From positions 1-50,557 of the forward strand of contig DAOWHH010000002.1 of NCBI GenBank assembly GCA_030641525.1: DNA of 50,557 nucleotides, in the 5' to 3' direction. Both the position numbers and the translations under genes were made by a program. The DNA comes from a bacterium (GTDB taxonomy: Bacteria; Patescibacteriota; Minisyncoccia; Phycocordibacterales; UBA12079). The notes below the pieces were generated by a model. That model was not told the DNA's origin and did not search any database. It saw nothing but the letters and a program-made list of their open reading frames with translations. Positions within the stretch are counted from its first letter, which is position 1. Each line of letters starts with the position of its first letter. Below, in pieces: positions 16,995 to 26,348 of the stretch.

Positions 16995-17611
16995 AAATAT
17001 ATTCTATAATCCGAGACGGAGAATATAAGAAATTAAATAAGCTTGAGATTGAAGGCTCTATTCTTGATCTCGGTGGTAATTCAAATTCGGAATACCATAA
17101 GTTGATTAAAGGTGAGCATATAGTTACTACAGTTAATATCAATCCTGAGTATGGTTGTGATATGGTTTTTGATATACAAAAAAATTTTCCAATTGAAAGT
17201 GAAAAATTTGATGCCGTCTTGAGTATGAATGTTCTAGAACATATATATAAGTTTGATAATGTTATATCAGAAACATCCCGGATCCTCAAGAAGGGTGGAA
17301 AATTTGTTTTCACTGTTCCTTATATGCACCACATCCACGGTAGCCCTGATGATTATTTTAGGTATACGCGTTCAGCAATAGAAAGGATGTTAAAAGATCA
17401 TAACTTTACTAATATAGAGATAGATGAAATAGGTTTAGGTGTTTTTTCTCTATTTTATCAATCTATTGCAGGTGTATTTCCTACATTTCTTAAATTAATA
17501 TTCAAAAATATTGCAGTTTTTATTGATAAATTGTTTTATAAAATTTCTAAACGATACAGAAATGTAGCAAAGAGGATACCTCTTGGTTATTTTGTTGTCA
17601 CAAAGAAATAA
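16991..17611 (+). CDS. Class I SAM methyltransferase
   Basis: This 206-residue protein has LDLGGNSNS as a variant SAM-binding loop, VLSMNVLEHI as motif IV and the segment HIHGSPDDYFRYT, which is shared in form with the product of 32216-32746 (HGEEYGDYWRFT). It is coupled to the preceding methyltransferase by a 4-nt overlap. The acceptor is unknown. Confidence 0.82.
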   Translation: MKIYSIIRDGEYKKLNKLEIEGSILDLGGNSNSEYHKLIKGEHIVTTVNINPEYGCDMVFDIQKNFPIESEKFDAVLSMNVLEHIYKFDNVISETSRILKKGGKFVFTVPYMHHIHGSPDDYFRYTRSAIERMLKDHNFTNIEIDEIGLGVFSLFYQSIAGVFPTFLKLIFKNIAVFIDKLFYKISKRYRNVAKRIPLGYFVVTKK

Positions 17612-17635
17612 ATATAAAATATTTATATCTATATA

Positions 17636-17728
17636 ATGAACACCTTTTAGGGAATGAATTTTCTAACTAAAATATCCCCTTCAATTTTTGCTTTGTCTTT
17701 TGTTTTGAGAATTGAGAAATTATTTTAA
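17636..17728 (+). pseudogene. Decayed 3' end of a second MetW-like methyltransferase copy
   Basis: This stretch translates as MNTF-stop-GMNFLTKISPSIFALSF, matching the C-terminal 30 residues of the gene at 16377-16994 (MNTFWGMNFLTKISPSVFAL). A TGG codon has become TAG. The nucleotide match is close along nearly the whole segment. The intact methyltransferase gene at 16991 sits between the two copies, so this records a duplication or a recombination that brought that gene in. The fragment overlaps the end of the convergent gene by 4 nt. Confidence 0.8.
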
Positions 17729-18765
17729 AAACAAGATCTAACAAATTCTTTTGCTAATTGTTTTGATGTTAGTTTTTCTTTATAAAGTTTATAACCTTGT
17801 TCAGCTATATTTTCAAGTATTTCAGGATTATTTTTTAAATAGAGAATTTTTTCAGCTAATTTCTTAGGATTTGCTGGTTCAACTACCAAACAAGTTTGAT
17901 TTTCTTTTAAAAGCTCAAGAGTGGCTGTATTTTTTCCTGTTAAATAAGGAAGTTTAAGTGCTAGGCTTTCAAATAATTTACAAGGTAGAGTTCTAGATAG
18001 TCTTTTATTATTTGCTAATTGTCCTAAGCTAATATGACAGGATAACATCTTTTCTCTAAGGTCATTAAAAGAAAGAGTTTTTTCAATCATATTTATATTT
18101 TTAGGATGTAGTTTCTCCATAAGAGGATTTACAATTTTATATAAAAAGCCATGACCTATGATAAGAAAATAAACATCTTCCTTCTCTAAAAGTTTTGCTG
18201 TTTTAATAACTGTGTCTATCCCTGATTCGGGTAAAAATCTACCTCTAAAGAGAACTGTAAATTTTTTATTTTTTTCTATGTTCTTATCAAAGAAAAATTC
18301 TTTTTCGTCTACTCCAGCCCAAGCTCGTATAAGTTTTTTTCTTGGTACAAAAAATAGTTTATGAATATAATCAATTTGAGCGTTACTTTCCAAAAGAATT
18401 TTTGACGATAATAGAAATGAAATAAAATCTTTAATCCACCATTTTAAGGCACCAAGGGACATTTTTTTATTTGTAGCTCTAGATATTATATTAGCTTCGT
18501 ATTGTGAAAAACCCCCATTATAGATAATTTTTTTGAAAAAAATCAATCTGATGATTGGTACAAAATGAGGAGATGTCAGTCCTATTATTACAGCGTCATA
18601 AGAATGTCTTTGGGGCCAAAAGTCTTTTATAATTTTTATATACTTACCAATTCCTTGGCTTTTTTCTTCAACCTCAAATACTTTATGTCCATTTTCTATC
18701 AATCCATCTATAAGATGTCTATTTTGGGGATATGAGTTATTTGTACTTAAATAATAAAATTTCAT
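17725..18765 (-). CDS. GT4-like glycosyltransferase
   Basis: This protein of about 346 residues begins MKFYYLSTNNSYPQNRHLI and has VLFRGRFLPESGIDTVIK as the donor-domain start and SRTLPCKLFESLALKLPYL in the E-x7-E region. The open frame extends to 18807, but a -10 box (TATACT, 18774-18779 on the minus strand) lies 8 nt before the ATG at 18765, and the family start fits there. It is divergent from the gene at 18819. Confidence 0.83.
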   Translation of the reverse strand: MKFYYLSTNNSYPQNRHLIDGLIENGHKVFEVEEKSQGIGKYIKIIKDFWPQRHSYDAVIIGLTSPHFVPIIRLIFFKKIIYNGGFSQYEANIISRATNKKMSLGALKWWIKDFISFLLSSKILLESNAQIDYIHKLFFVPRKKLIRAWAGVDEKEFFFDKNIEKNKKFTVLFRGRFLPESGIDTVIKTAKLLEKEDVYFLIIGHGFLYKIVNPLMEKLHPKNINMIEKTLSFNDLREKMLSCHISLGQLANNKRLSRTLPCKLFESLALKLPYLTGKNTATLELLKENQTCLVVEPANPKKLAEKILYLKNNPEILENIAEQGYKLYKEKLTSKQLAKEFVRSCF

Positions 18766-18773
18766 TGTATTTG

Positions 18774-18782
18774 AGTATAACA
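18774..18782 (-). promoter_or_regulatory. Extended -10 box for a leaderless minus-strand transcript
   Basis: On the minus strand TGTTATACT ends 8 nt before the ATG at 18765. On the plus strand the same short intergenic region has TATAAT (18793-18798) and CATAAT (18805-18810), the latter 8 nt before the ATG at 18819, so the region is a divergent promoter. Confidence 0.6.
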
Positions 18783-18818
18783 CCAAATTTGCTATAATTA
18801 TAGCCATAATATGGACTT

Positions 18819-19937
18819 ATGAAAACATTATTTTTAATATTCCACGGTAGGTTTCCAAGTGAGAAGGCTGCCTCTATATTCACAGCTGAGAATTGCGCAT
18901 CTTTTTCTAAATCAGGATGGAAAGTGGTTTTATTAGTCCCTAGAAGATTAGATCGTATTAAAAAAGACCCCTTTTTGTATTATTCAGTATCTAATAATTT
19001 TTCTATTAAATTTCTTCCTGTAATTGATTTATTTAGTTTTTCAAAGAAAATTGCTTTTTATATTAGTTTTATAACATTTTCAATAAGTACTTTTTTTTAT
19101 TTATTATTTAAAGTAAAAAAAGAGGATGTCATTTATTCAAATGAAACATTTCCTTTATTTATTTCTCCTTTTAAAAGAACTTTCTATGAAATGCATGATT
19201 TTCCAGAATCCAATTTTTGGTTTTATAAAATTTTAATGAAAAAAGTTAAATGGGTGCTTATTCATAATGAATGGAAAGTCAATAAAGCTGTAGACAAATT
19301 AAGGGTTTCGAGGAATAAAGTTTTACACCAACCAAATGTAGTTAATATTAAAATGTTTGATATTAAACTTTCAAAAGAAGAAGCAAGGAAAAAACTTAAT
19401 TTACCAAAAGATAAAAAGATTATTATATATACAGGGCATTTGTATGGTTGGAAAGGAACTAATATTTTAGCAGATTCTATTGAGTATTTAGATGATAGCT
19501 TTCTTTTTATTTTTGTAGGAGGAACTAAAGATGATATTGAAAATTTTAAAAAGAAATATAATAGAAATGTTTTGTTTGTAGGGAATAAAGAACATGGAGA
19601 AATTCCTATTTGGCAAAAGGCAGCAGATATTTTGGTATTACCAAATACTGCTAAAGAAAAAATTTCAAAATATTACACTTCTCCAATGAAGTTATTTGAG
19701 TATATGACTTCTCAGAGAGCTATTATAGCCAGTGATATTCCGTCTATTAGAGAAGTTGTGGATGATGAGATGGTCTATTTTGTTGACCCAGATGATCCCT
19801 TAAAATTATCAAAATCAATAAAAGACTTAATTTTAGATGTTGATTTACAGAGTAGAATATCTAAAAATGCATATAATCATATTTTAAGTCAGACCTGGGA
19901 TAAGAGAGCGAAAACAATAACAGAATTTATTAATTAA
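18819..19937 (+). CDS. GT4 glycosyltransferase
   Basis: This 372-residue protein has an N-terminal acceptor domain with hydrophobic segments near residues 75-100 (a possible monotopic membrane contact). The donor half shows IIYTGHLYGWKGTNILADS and YYTSPMKLFEYMTSQRAII, the variant donor loop with conserved Glu common in surface-glycan GT4 enzymes. It is flanked by minus-strand genes on both sides. Its 3' end overlaps the convergent gene by 4 nt without a terminator. Confidence 0.85.
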   Translation: MKTLFLIFHGRFPSEKAASIFTAENCASFSKSGWKVVLLVPRRLDRIKKDPFLYYSVSNNFSIKFLPVIDLFSFSKKIAFYISFITFSISTFFYLLFKVKKEDVIYSNETFPLFISPFKRTFYEMHDFPESNFWFYKILMKKVKWVLIHNEWKVNKAVDKLRVSRNKVLHQPNVVNIKMFDIKLSKEEARKKLNLPKDKKIIIYTGHLYGWKGTNILADSIEYLDDSFLFIFVGGTKDDIENFKKKYNRNVLFVGNKEHGEIPIWQKAADILVLPNTAKEKISKYYTSPMKLFEYMTSQRAIIASDIPSIREVVDDEMVYFVDPDDPLKLSKSIKDLILDVDLQSRISKNAYNHILSQTWDKRAKTITEFIN

Positions 19938-20899
19938 TACTGTACTATTGTGCAGTATTTATTTTCAAAATATTTATTTTTTTCTTTATAATATTCCCAA
20001 TCAATTTTCTCTTTTTGGAAAACAATATGAGGATTATTTCCGTAATAAGATGCAAAATTTCCATAAGTACTATTTGAACCAATTACTACATCACAAAGTG
20101 ATAATAAGTATAAATCTTCAATTGGATTATATTTACTTATTTCAATATTTAAATTAGAATAAATATTTTCTTTAACAGGTCCATCTGAGGTAATTATAAA
20201 TATTGTTTCTTTTGAGTCTTTCTTTTTTTCTATTAAATACTCACCCAATATTTCATTAATTCTTTCTTGTGGAACAAAATATCGTCCATCTCTGAATTTT
20301 TTATAATCTTTTTGACGAATATGAACACCAATAATATTTTTATATTGGTTCTTTAATTCTTTAATTTTTGTTTCAACAGGTCGAGTATATTTTTCTTTTG
20401 GTTTAAAATATTCAAGAATTTCTTTTCGATATTTTGTTATTCCCTCTGGGTTTCTAAAAAGCCATGAATGAAAATAAATTACATTAGAATTAGAATTTTC
20501 CAATTCTAAAAGTTTTCCTGAGCTTGGTTTAGAAGGAGGTAGGTGATAAGTACCATCTTTGTCTGCTGAGTTAGACCAAAAAACTATTTTATTTTCAAAA
20601 ATTTTCTCAAAAGGTAAAACAATAAATAATTTATATATTTTTCTCCAAAGGTCTTGTGTTTTCTTAAAGCCAAATATCTTCTCTACAATATTGAAATTCA
20701 CAAAAAATTTTAAGTTTATAAACCAATTACCGACTGGTATATTAAAATATTTTGAATATTCAAAAAAAGAGTAATTTCTACATTTATATCCTTTTTCTAG
20801 AGAATAGGCATATATAGATATAAAATTCCATAATTGGTTTGCCATTTGTCCTCTTCCGTTATGTTGTAGTATTATTGCTTTTTTTTGTTGTTTTTTCAT
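19934..20899 (-). CDS. GT11-like fucosyltransferase
   Basis: This 321-residue protein has GRGQMANQLWNFISIYAYS near the N-terminus, a variant of the GGLGNQ(M/L) motif of alpha-1,2-fucosyltransferases. It also has IGVHIRQKDY (compare HIRRGDY) and DVVIGSNSTYGNFASYYG near the C-terminus, the three ordered GT11 motifs. It would transfer fucose from GDP-fucose. No GDP-fucose synthesis gene is in the window, so the donor must come from elsewhere. It is the last gene of a six-gene minus-strand operon and overlaps the gene before it by 4 nt. Confidence 0.75.
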   Translation of the reverse strand: MKKQQKKAIILQHNGRGQMANQLWNFISIYAYSLEKGYKCRNYSFFEYSKYFNIPVGNWFINLKFFVNFNIVEKIFGFKKTQDLWRKIYKLFIVLPFEKIFENKIVFWSNSADKDGTYHLPPSKPSSGKLLELENSNSNVIYFHSWLFRNPEGITKYRKEILEYFKPKEKYTRPVETKIKELKNQYKNIIGVHIRQKDYKKFRDGRYFVPQERINEILGEYLIEKKKDSKETIFIITSDGPVKENIYSNLNIEISKYNPIEDLYLLSLCDVVIGSNSTYGNFASYYGNNPHIVFQKEKIDWEYYKEKNKYFENKYCTIVQY

Positions 20900-21678
20900 T
20901 TATTTTTTATTATCTCTATAATATAAGATTCTTTTTCAATAGGAAAGAAATAATAATTTTCTGATTGAGTATTTTGTTCATTGATTACCGTTACTAGACT
21001 AGATATTTTATTATTCCATTGATAAGGACGATATTCTTTTTCTTTAAGTAAATCAAATAATGGTTCTTTATTAATATCTTTTATTTCAATATATAATATT
21101 GGTCTTAATATCATGAGAGTTTTTTCAGATCCTTTCAATATTGCAAGTTCGTGACCTTCAGTATCACATTTTATAAAATCTATTTTTGTAATATTATTTT
21201 TTATTATAAAATTATCAAGTATGTCAATTTCCACTTTCTCCTTTTTTAATTTATCCTCATCGAGTTGATCAAAAGAAGCCGAAGGAGTATATCTACCAGT
21301 AGCTTTTACAGGTATATTTAAAACTTTTTTCTCCGTGGAATCGGAAAAAGCTATGTTAATCGGTATTATATTTTTTATTTTTTCAGCAACACCTTTAAGT
21401 ATCCCAAACATCCTATTTTGTGGTTCAAAAGCAAATACTTTTTTAGCATTGCATTTAGTAGCAAAAAAGAAACTAAGCTCTCCTCTATTTGCTCCAATAT
21501 CAAAAATAATTGAATCTTTTTTCAGAATACGAGGAAGGATAGAAAGTTCTTGTTCTGCTAACTTATAGTTTTTTAACCATTTAGAAACCCATCTTTTTCC
21601 CATAGTTTTTTGAAAAAAAGTAAAAAATAACATTAGATCAATAAAGCGTGCTTTTGATTGTGCTATTTGATTACTCAT
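20896..21678 (-). CDS. FkbM-family methyltransferase
   Basis: This 260-residue protein has the FkbM arrangement: IIFDIGANRGELSFFF (SAM loop), VFAFEPQN after strand 2, and DFIKCDTEGHELAILKGS with the conserved D-x-E-G-x-E motif. FkbM enzymes O-methylate sugars or polyketides; here the context points to glycan methylation. It overlaps the gene before it by 8 nt and the fucosyltransferase-like gene after it by 4 nt. Confidence 0.88.
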   Translation of the reverse strand: MSNQIAQSKARFIDLMLFFTFFQKTMGKRWVSKWLKNYKLAEQELSILPRILKKDSIIFDIGANRGELSFFFATKCNAKKVFAFEPQNRMFGILKGVAEKIKNIIPINIAFSDSTEKKVLNIPVKATGRYTPSASFDQLDEDKLKKEKVEIDILDNFIIKNNITKIDFIKCDTEGHELAILKGSEKTLMILRPILYIEIKDINKEPLFDLLKEKEYRPYQWNNKISSLVTVINEQNTQSENYYFFPIEKESYIIEIIKNK

Positions 21679-22282
21679 ATTTTTTTAAGATGAAATATCT
21701 AGTCCAAGCACTTTCGTTTGGTATATAGCTTCCTATTATTTTGAGCCCACTATTATTTATTTCCTTAGCTATTTTATTGTAAGAATAATCAATATTTCCC
21801 ATTTCCCAATGATGTCCAGAAGGTTTCCAATATTTTTTGTTATTAATTGCAGGAATTCTTAACTGAATATTTTTTTCTTTAATGAATGGAATTTTGAGAG
21901 TTAATCTTAATAGTGATTTTCCGTGGTCAGGTAAAGATATGATAATATTTTTTCTTGCTACACGACGCATTTCTTTTAATGCTATAGAAAATGATTCAAA
22001 CGGTAAGTGTTCTAGAATTTCAAATGCTACCACCATATCAAACGAATAATCTTTTAACGGTATTTCTAAAACACTCCCTATTATATCAGGATTGGTCTCT
22101 GGATCATTATCAATTGTTGTTATATCTATATTATTTTCTCTTAATATATTTGCTACAATTCCACCACCGACTCCAATTTCCAATACATTCTTAGGATTAA
22201 GATTAAAAATATTCTGATATTGATGATAGAAACTATACCAACGAGGTTTGTGAATATATCCTTTTTGTAGGTATTTATTCAT
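21671..22282 (-). CDS. Class I SAM methyltransferase
   Basis: This 203-residue protein has VLEIGVGGGIVANILR as SAM motif I, TTIDNDPETNPDI as the acidic strand 2 region and VVAFEILEHL as motif IV. The family is Methyltransf_11-like. It sits 2 nt after the DUF268-like gene in the same operon. The target is not known. Confidence 0.83.
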   Translation of the reverse strand: MNKYLQKGYIHKPRWYSFYHQYQNIFNLNPKNVLEIGVGGGIVANILRENNIDITTIDNDPETNPDIIGSVLEIPLKDYSFDMVVAFEILEHLPFESFSIALKEMRRVARKNIIISLPDHGKSLLRLTLKIPFIKEKNIQLRIPAINNKKYWKPSGHHWEMGNIDYSYNKIAKEINNSGLKIIGSYIPNESAWTRYFILKKYE

Positions 22283-22284
22283 GA

Positions 22285-23061
22285 TTATTTTTTAAACCAA
22301 TAAAGCCCTGTTCCGAAGCCTTTTTCGGATTGGTAATTATCTTGGGTATTATTTCCGTAAATATATTTTTCTTCAATCAATTGCAAAGGTTCAAATAATT
22401 CTAGAATATAATCTCTGGTAAAAGAACGATGAGCATTGAAATAAGTACGGTTTTTATTATCAATTGGGACAGAAATATATAAATTTCCTTCTTTTGCTAA
22501 AACTCGTTTGATTTCTTTAATTGATTTTTCTGAACCTAGAGAATCAAGGGTATCTCCATATCTACCTAATCCAATATGTTCAATTACACAAAGAGAACTT
22601 AAGGATTTAATTTCATTATTTTCAAAGGGTAGGTTTAAAATATCACCTTCTATAAAAGATAAGTTTTCTTGTTCAATAACTAAAGGTCTAATATCAATCA
22701 TTGTTGTAGGGGTAAATTGAGAGATCAAACCAATAAATTTAGCATCTGAACCAATATCAAAATGTTTTTCTGGTTTATTTTCAAATATTTTTTTAGCACA
22801 CCAATTATTTTGTAGAAAATATACAGGGTCTAATGGGGTAGTGGAACTTTTATCGTAAATGCGAGGAAATAAATCTTCTGTTTTTAAATCAAAATTTTCA
22901 TTTTTATTTATTTTTTTGTATTTTCTATAATCTTTGAAAAATGAAATTAAAAAACTGATTTTTTTAAAAAAACTATATTTATTTTTTATAGCACAACAAG
23001 AAACAACTAAAATTTTTAGCGGGGCTATTTTTTTTAATTTTTTTCTAATTTCTTGTTTCAT
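22285..23061 (-). CDS. DUF268-like methyltransferase-fold protein
   Basis: This 258-residue protein has FDIGSDAKFIGLISQF, MIDIRPL and the signature SLCVIEHIGLGRYGDTLD followed by LYISVPIDNKNRTYFNAHR. These match the DUF268 family, a methyltransferase-like group common in capsule and O-antigen loci. The SAM loop is IGS in place of GxGxG, so catalysis is uncertain. It overlaps the GT2 gene by 4 nt. Confidence 0.75.
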   Translation of the reverse strand: MKQEIRKKLKKIAPLKILVVSCCAIKNKYSFFKKISFLISFFKDYRKYKKINKNENFDLKTEDLFPRIYDKSSTTPLDPVYFLQNNWCAKKIFENKPEKHFDIGSDAKFIGLISQFTPTTMIDIRPLVIEQENLSFIEGDILNLPFENNEIKSLSSLCVIEHIGLGRYGDTLDSLGSEKSIKEIKRVLAKEGNLYISVPIDNKNRTYFNAHRSFTRDYILELFEPLQLIEEKYIYGNNTQDNYQSEKGFGTGLYWFKK

Positions 23062-23924
23062 TTAGCTATATAAGAATTTACTTTTCTCTTTATTGGTTCA
23101 TTATTTTCAATATTTATATAGTACTTGTTTCTATCCCAAAATAAAAGTTTGTATTTAAAAATAAATATTGGTTCAAATATTGTGGGTAATTTTGTTTTTA
23201 ACCAAAAAAATAATTTTATTTTAAATGTTAAGAGATCTTTTTGTTCAGATGAAATTTCTTTTTGTTCTTTTCTGTAATCTTTCATATTTTTGCTTAATTG
23301 ATTCATTCTTTTTCTGAAGCGACTAATAGGTTTGTTTATTGACCAAAGAGAAGAGAGTTTTGCGAATTTTATCCATAAATCGTAATCACCAGCTAATTTT
23401 AGTTTATCATCTATTTTACTAACTTTATTCCACAATTCTTTTGTCCAAAAAACACTATCTTGGTGAATAAAGTAGGCATTTCTTCCATAAATTCCTTTTT
23501 CAATCCATTTTTGATTATAGATATAACAAGGAGATTTTTTGATGGTGTTTAGTTTTTCGTTAGAGATTAGGGTTGTACCTTTTAACCAGTCTATTTCTGG
23601 ATATTTTTTTATGGTTTTTGAGATTGTTTGGAAAGCGTTTGGTAAATATATGTCATCAGAATTTATCCAAGCGAATATATCACCAGTCGCTATTGAAAAA
23701 CCTTTATTAATAGCAGAATACATTCCATTATCTTTTTCGGAAATCCATTTAATTGGGTATTTTTCAGAATATTTTTTTATTATTTCAATGGTTTTATCAG
23801 TTGAACCTCCATCAATAATTATATATTCAATTTCAAAATCACCTTTTTGAGAAAGGACAGATTCGATTGTTTCTGTAAGATATTTTTCGCTATTATATGT
23901 GGGAGTGATTATTGAAAATTTCAT
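23058..23924 (-). CDS. GT2 glycosyltransferase
   Basis: This 288-residue protein starts MKFSIITPTYNSEKYL, has IIIDGGSTD, and the metal-binding acidic motif INSDD in FAWINSDDIYLP, all typical of GT-A family 2 inverting enzymes. Residues after 200 form a basic tail without membrane helices. It is the second gene of the minus-strand operon starting at 25186. Confidence 0.9.
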   Translation of the reverse strand: MKFSIITPTYNSEKYLTETIESVLSQKGDFEIEYIIIDGGSTDKTIEIIKKYSEKYPIKWISEKDNGMYSAINKGFSIATGDIFAWINSDDIYLPNAFQTISKTIKKYPEIDWLKGTTLISNEKLNTIKKSPCYIYNQKWIEKGIYGRNAYFIHQDSVFWTKELWNKVSKIDDKLKLAGDYDLWIKFAKLSSLWSINKPISRFRKRMNQLSKNMKDYRKEQKEISSEQKDLLTFKIKLFFWLKTKLPTIFEPIFIFKYKLLFWDRNKYYINIENNEPIKRKVNSYIAK

Positions 23925-23929
23925 ATTTA

Positions 23930-25186
23930 TTATTTAATTGGAATTACTCGACATACAAAACATATATCAAGGGGTAATATGTGTTTTTCTCTTACCTCAA
24001 ATCCAACTTGTTTAAACATTGATTCAATATTTTTTATATATTTTTTATTTGGTTTTTTTGAAATAGGTATAATATTAAGAATTAATATTTGATTTGTTAC
24101 TGAATGAAGTTTTTTTAATAAATTAATTAGATTAGGGTCTTTAAATAATATATTGGAATAAAATACTATATCAGCGGTATCATCTTTCTTTAGAATATTT
24201 AGATCTATAATAGTTGTTTTTGTAGCTCCCATTGATTTTGCTGTTGATATATAAAGATCATCTTTATTTAAAGAGACAGTAGAAAATGATTTTCCAGGTA
24301 CATATCGTCTGATAAGAGCTAGTATGTCAGTTTTCTTTCTTCGAATCATTGACCAATTCATTATCCGAAATATTTTACGCACAGCTCTTTTAAAAAATGA
24401 GTGTCTTAGGATTGGTACTTTAAATCGTGAAAACAACATTATGAAATCTTTCAAAGGATCTAGTTTGCTTGTTTCTGTAATAAGTATACGCCAATCTTTT
24501 TTTAGAATTGGAAGTTGCCATTCATTATTATCTCTTGCGTATCGATGAATATAGAGTTTTTGGTTGGGGTTATTATAAGGAAGACAATCAATAAGGAACA
24601 TAAATGAAGAATCAATAACATGAATCTCTTTTGCTTTTTCAATAATCGTACAATAATCAGAAAAATTGTCTGTGAATTTTATTTCAGGAGAGAATATAAT
24701 ATAGTCTTTATTAATTAATTTTCTATTGATGGTATATTTTCGCGAAATGTCTTCATGCAAGAACACATAATCTTTTTTAGGAGCTATTCGTTCAAAAAAA
24801 GTTTGCTCTTTTTCAAGATCTCTTTTAATAAAAAAACTACTCCATTTTTTTTCAAGCGGAATGCCAGCAAGTTGATAAAATTGCCATTCGAGAGGAATAT
24901 CGTTCTCTTTATCTAGATATTGAAATCCCAAGATTTTTGCTTCATCATATTTTAGTGCTTCAGATTTAGAAGTATTGATTCGGATGAATTTATTTATGGT
25001 AGTATCGTCACTTTTGATGATTACTAGGTTGGGTATGTCTCGAAACATAAAAGAAACAGACTCATAATTATGAGGTTTTGAAAAGATTAAAACTTTATCA
25101 TATTTTTTGCAATATTCTCGGACGATTCCGTGACACATAACATGATCACCCAAACCTAGGTGATGATATAATATTATTGTAGACAT
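23930..25186 (-). CDS. Possible GT9-like domain joined to a methyltransferase-like domain
   Basis: This is a 418-residue protein. The first ~230 residues begin with STIILYHHLGLGDHVMCHG, similar to the start of GT9 heptosyltransferase-like enzymes, and end near EIHVIDSSFMFLIDCLPY, a donor-site-like region. The last ~110 residues (TIIDLNILKKDDTADIVFYS...IESMFKQVGFEV) look like the second half of a class I methyltransferase fold, but no SAM glycine loop is visible. Both assignments are tentative. It is the first gene of the 25186-19934 operon, with TGCTATACT (25238-25246 on the minus strand) as its likely promoter. Confidence 0.6.
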   Translation of the reverse strand: MSTIILYHHLGLGDHVMCHGIVREYCKKYDKVLIFSKPHNYESVSFMFRDIPNLVIIKSDDTTINKFIRINTSKSEALKYDEAKILGFQYLDKENDIPLEWQFYQLAGIPLEKKWSSFFIKRDLEKEQTFFERIAPKKDYVFLHEDISRKYTINRKLINKDYIIFSPEIKFTDNFSDYCTIIEKAKEIHVIDSSFMFLIDCLPYNNPNQKLYIHRYARDNNEWQLPILKKDWRILITETSKLDPLKDFIMLFSRFKVPILRHSFFKRAVRKIFRIMNWSMIRRKKTDILALIRRYVPGKSFSTVSLNKDDLYISTAKSMGATKTTIIDLNILKKDDTADIVFYSNILFKDPNLINLLKKLHSVTNQILILNIIPISKKPNKKYIKNIESMFKQVGFEVREKHILPLDICFVCRVIPIK

Positions 25187-25237
25187 ATTCTTCTTTTTAA
25201 TATAAAATTACCTTTATATTATCTAATTACTTAACCT

Positions 25238-25263
25238 AGTATAGCATTTATTGGGTTTATAAT
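25238..25263. promoter_or_regulatory. Divergent promoter region
   Basis: On the minus strand TGCTATACT (25238-25246) is an extended -10 for the operon starting at 25186, with a leader of about 45 nt. On the plus strand TATAAT (25258-25263) is a candidate -10 for the gene at 25308. No good -35 is seen for either. Confidence 0.5.
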
Positions 25264-25307
25264 TAATAGAAAATTACACAATAATAATTAATTAAAATGT
25301 TTAAAAT

Positions 25308-26342
25308 ATGAAAGCTGTAATATTAAATGAAATAAATAAACCTTTGGTAGTGGCTGATGTAGAATTAACAGATTTATCTGTAGGCCAAGTTTTAGTAAAA
25401 GTCTTAACTAGTGGTATTTGTGGTGCCCAATTGCAAGAAATAGCTGGGCATAAAAATAATGCAGGTTACGTACCTCATCTTCTCGGACATGAAGGATGTG
25501 GAATTGTGGAAAAGATTGGTCCAGGTGTTACGACAGTAAAAGAAGGTGATAAAGTGGTTATGCATTGGAGAAAAGGGGATGGGATTGAGGCAGATTTTCC
25601 AAAATATATCTATAATGGAAAAACAATTGGAGGTGGAAAGGTCACTACTCTTAGTGAATATTCTATTGCTTCAGAAAATAGAATTACATCAGTTCCTCAG
25701 GAAACTCCTGATGAACTCTGTGCTCTTTTGGGGTGTGGTTTGTCAACAGCTCTTGCAACAATAGAAAATGAAATAGATTTTAAGTTAGGAGAAAGTATTA
25801 TGATTGTTGGTATTGGTGGTTTAGGGATTAATCTTATAAGCGCAGCACAATTATTTAGTGCTTCACCAATAATAGGTGTTGATATACATGAAAACAAAAG
25901 GGAGGTATGTAAATCTTTTGGTGTTGATATCTATATAAATTCTAAAAAGGAAAATTTACAAGAAACACTTCAAGATAAGTTTGGAATAAAGGAAGTTGAT
26001 ATTATAATTAATACCTCTGGTAATAAAGAAAGTATAGAAGAAACATTACCACTTCTTTCAGGTAAAGGTAGATATATTTTAGTTGGACAATCTAAACCAG
26101 GGGAAAGTATAGAAATAAAAAATGCTAATCATTTATTTGGAGGTAATGGTAAATCAATAAAGGCAACCCAAGGTGGACAATTTTCTCCTAGTGAAGATAT
26201 ACAAAGATATATTGTTTTACATAAAGAAGGTATGTTGAAGATTGATAATATAATTAGTCACGAAATGAAATTAGAACAAATTAACGAGGTAATAGATTTA
26301 GTAAAAAAAGGTCAAGCAGGTAGGATAATAATTAAAATGTAA
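25308..26342 (+). CDS. Zinc-dependent alcohol dehydrogenase family protein (MDR)
   Basis: This 344-residue protein has catalytic zinc ligands C38 (GICGAQ) and H61-E62 (LLGHEGCG), a third candidate ligand in LLGCGLSTAL, and the NAD-binding MIVGIGGLG. The usual four-cysteine structural zinc loop is absent; the segment after GDKVVMHW has no cysteine. It would oxidise an alcohol or reduce an aldehyde. Its neighbour is a ThDP enzyme only 6 nt downstream, and the two likely act in sequence, but the substrate is unknown. Confidence 0.85.
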   Translation: MKAVILNEINKPLVVADVELTDLSVGQVLVKVLTSGICGAQLQEIAGHKNNAGYVPHLLGHEGCGIVEKIGPGVTTVKEGDKVVMHWRKGDGIEADFPKYIYNGKTIGGGKVTTLSEYSIASENRITSVPQETPDELCALLGCGLSTALATIENEIDFKLGESIMIVGIGGLGINLISAAQLFSASPIIGVDIHENKREVCKSFGVDIYINSKKENLQETLQDKFGIKEVDIIINTSGNKESIEETLPLLSGKGRYILVGQSKPGESIEIKNANHLFGGNGKSIKATQGGQFSPSEDIQRYIVLHKEGMLKIDNIISHEMKLEQINEVIDLVKKGQAGRIIIKM

Positions 26343-26348
26343 AATAAT

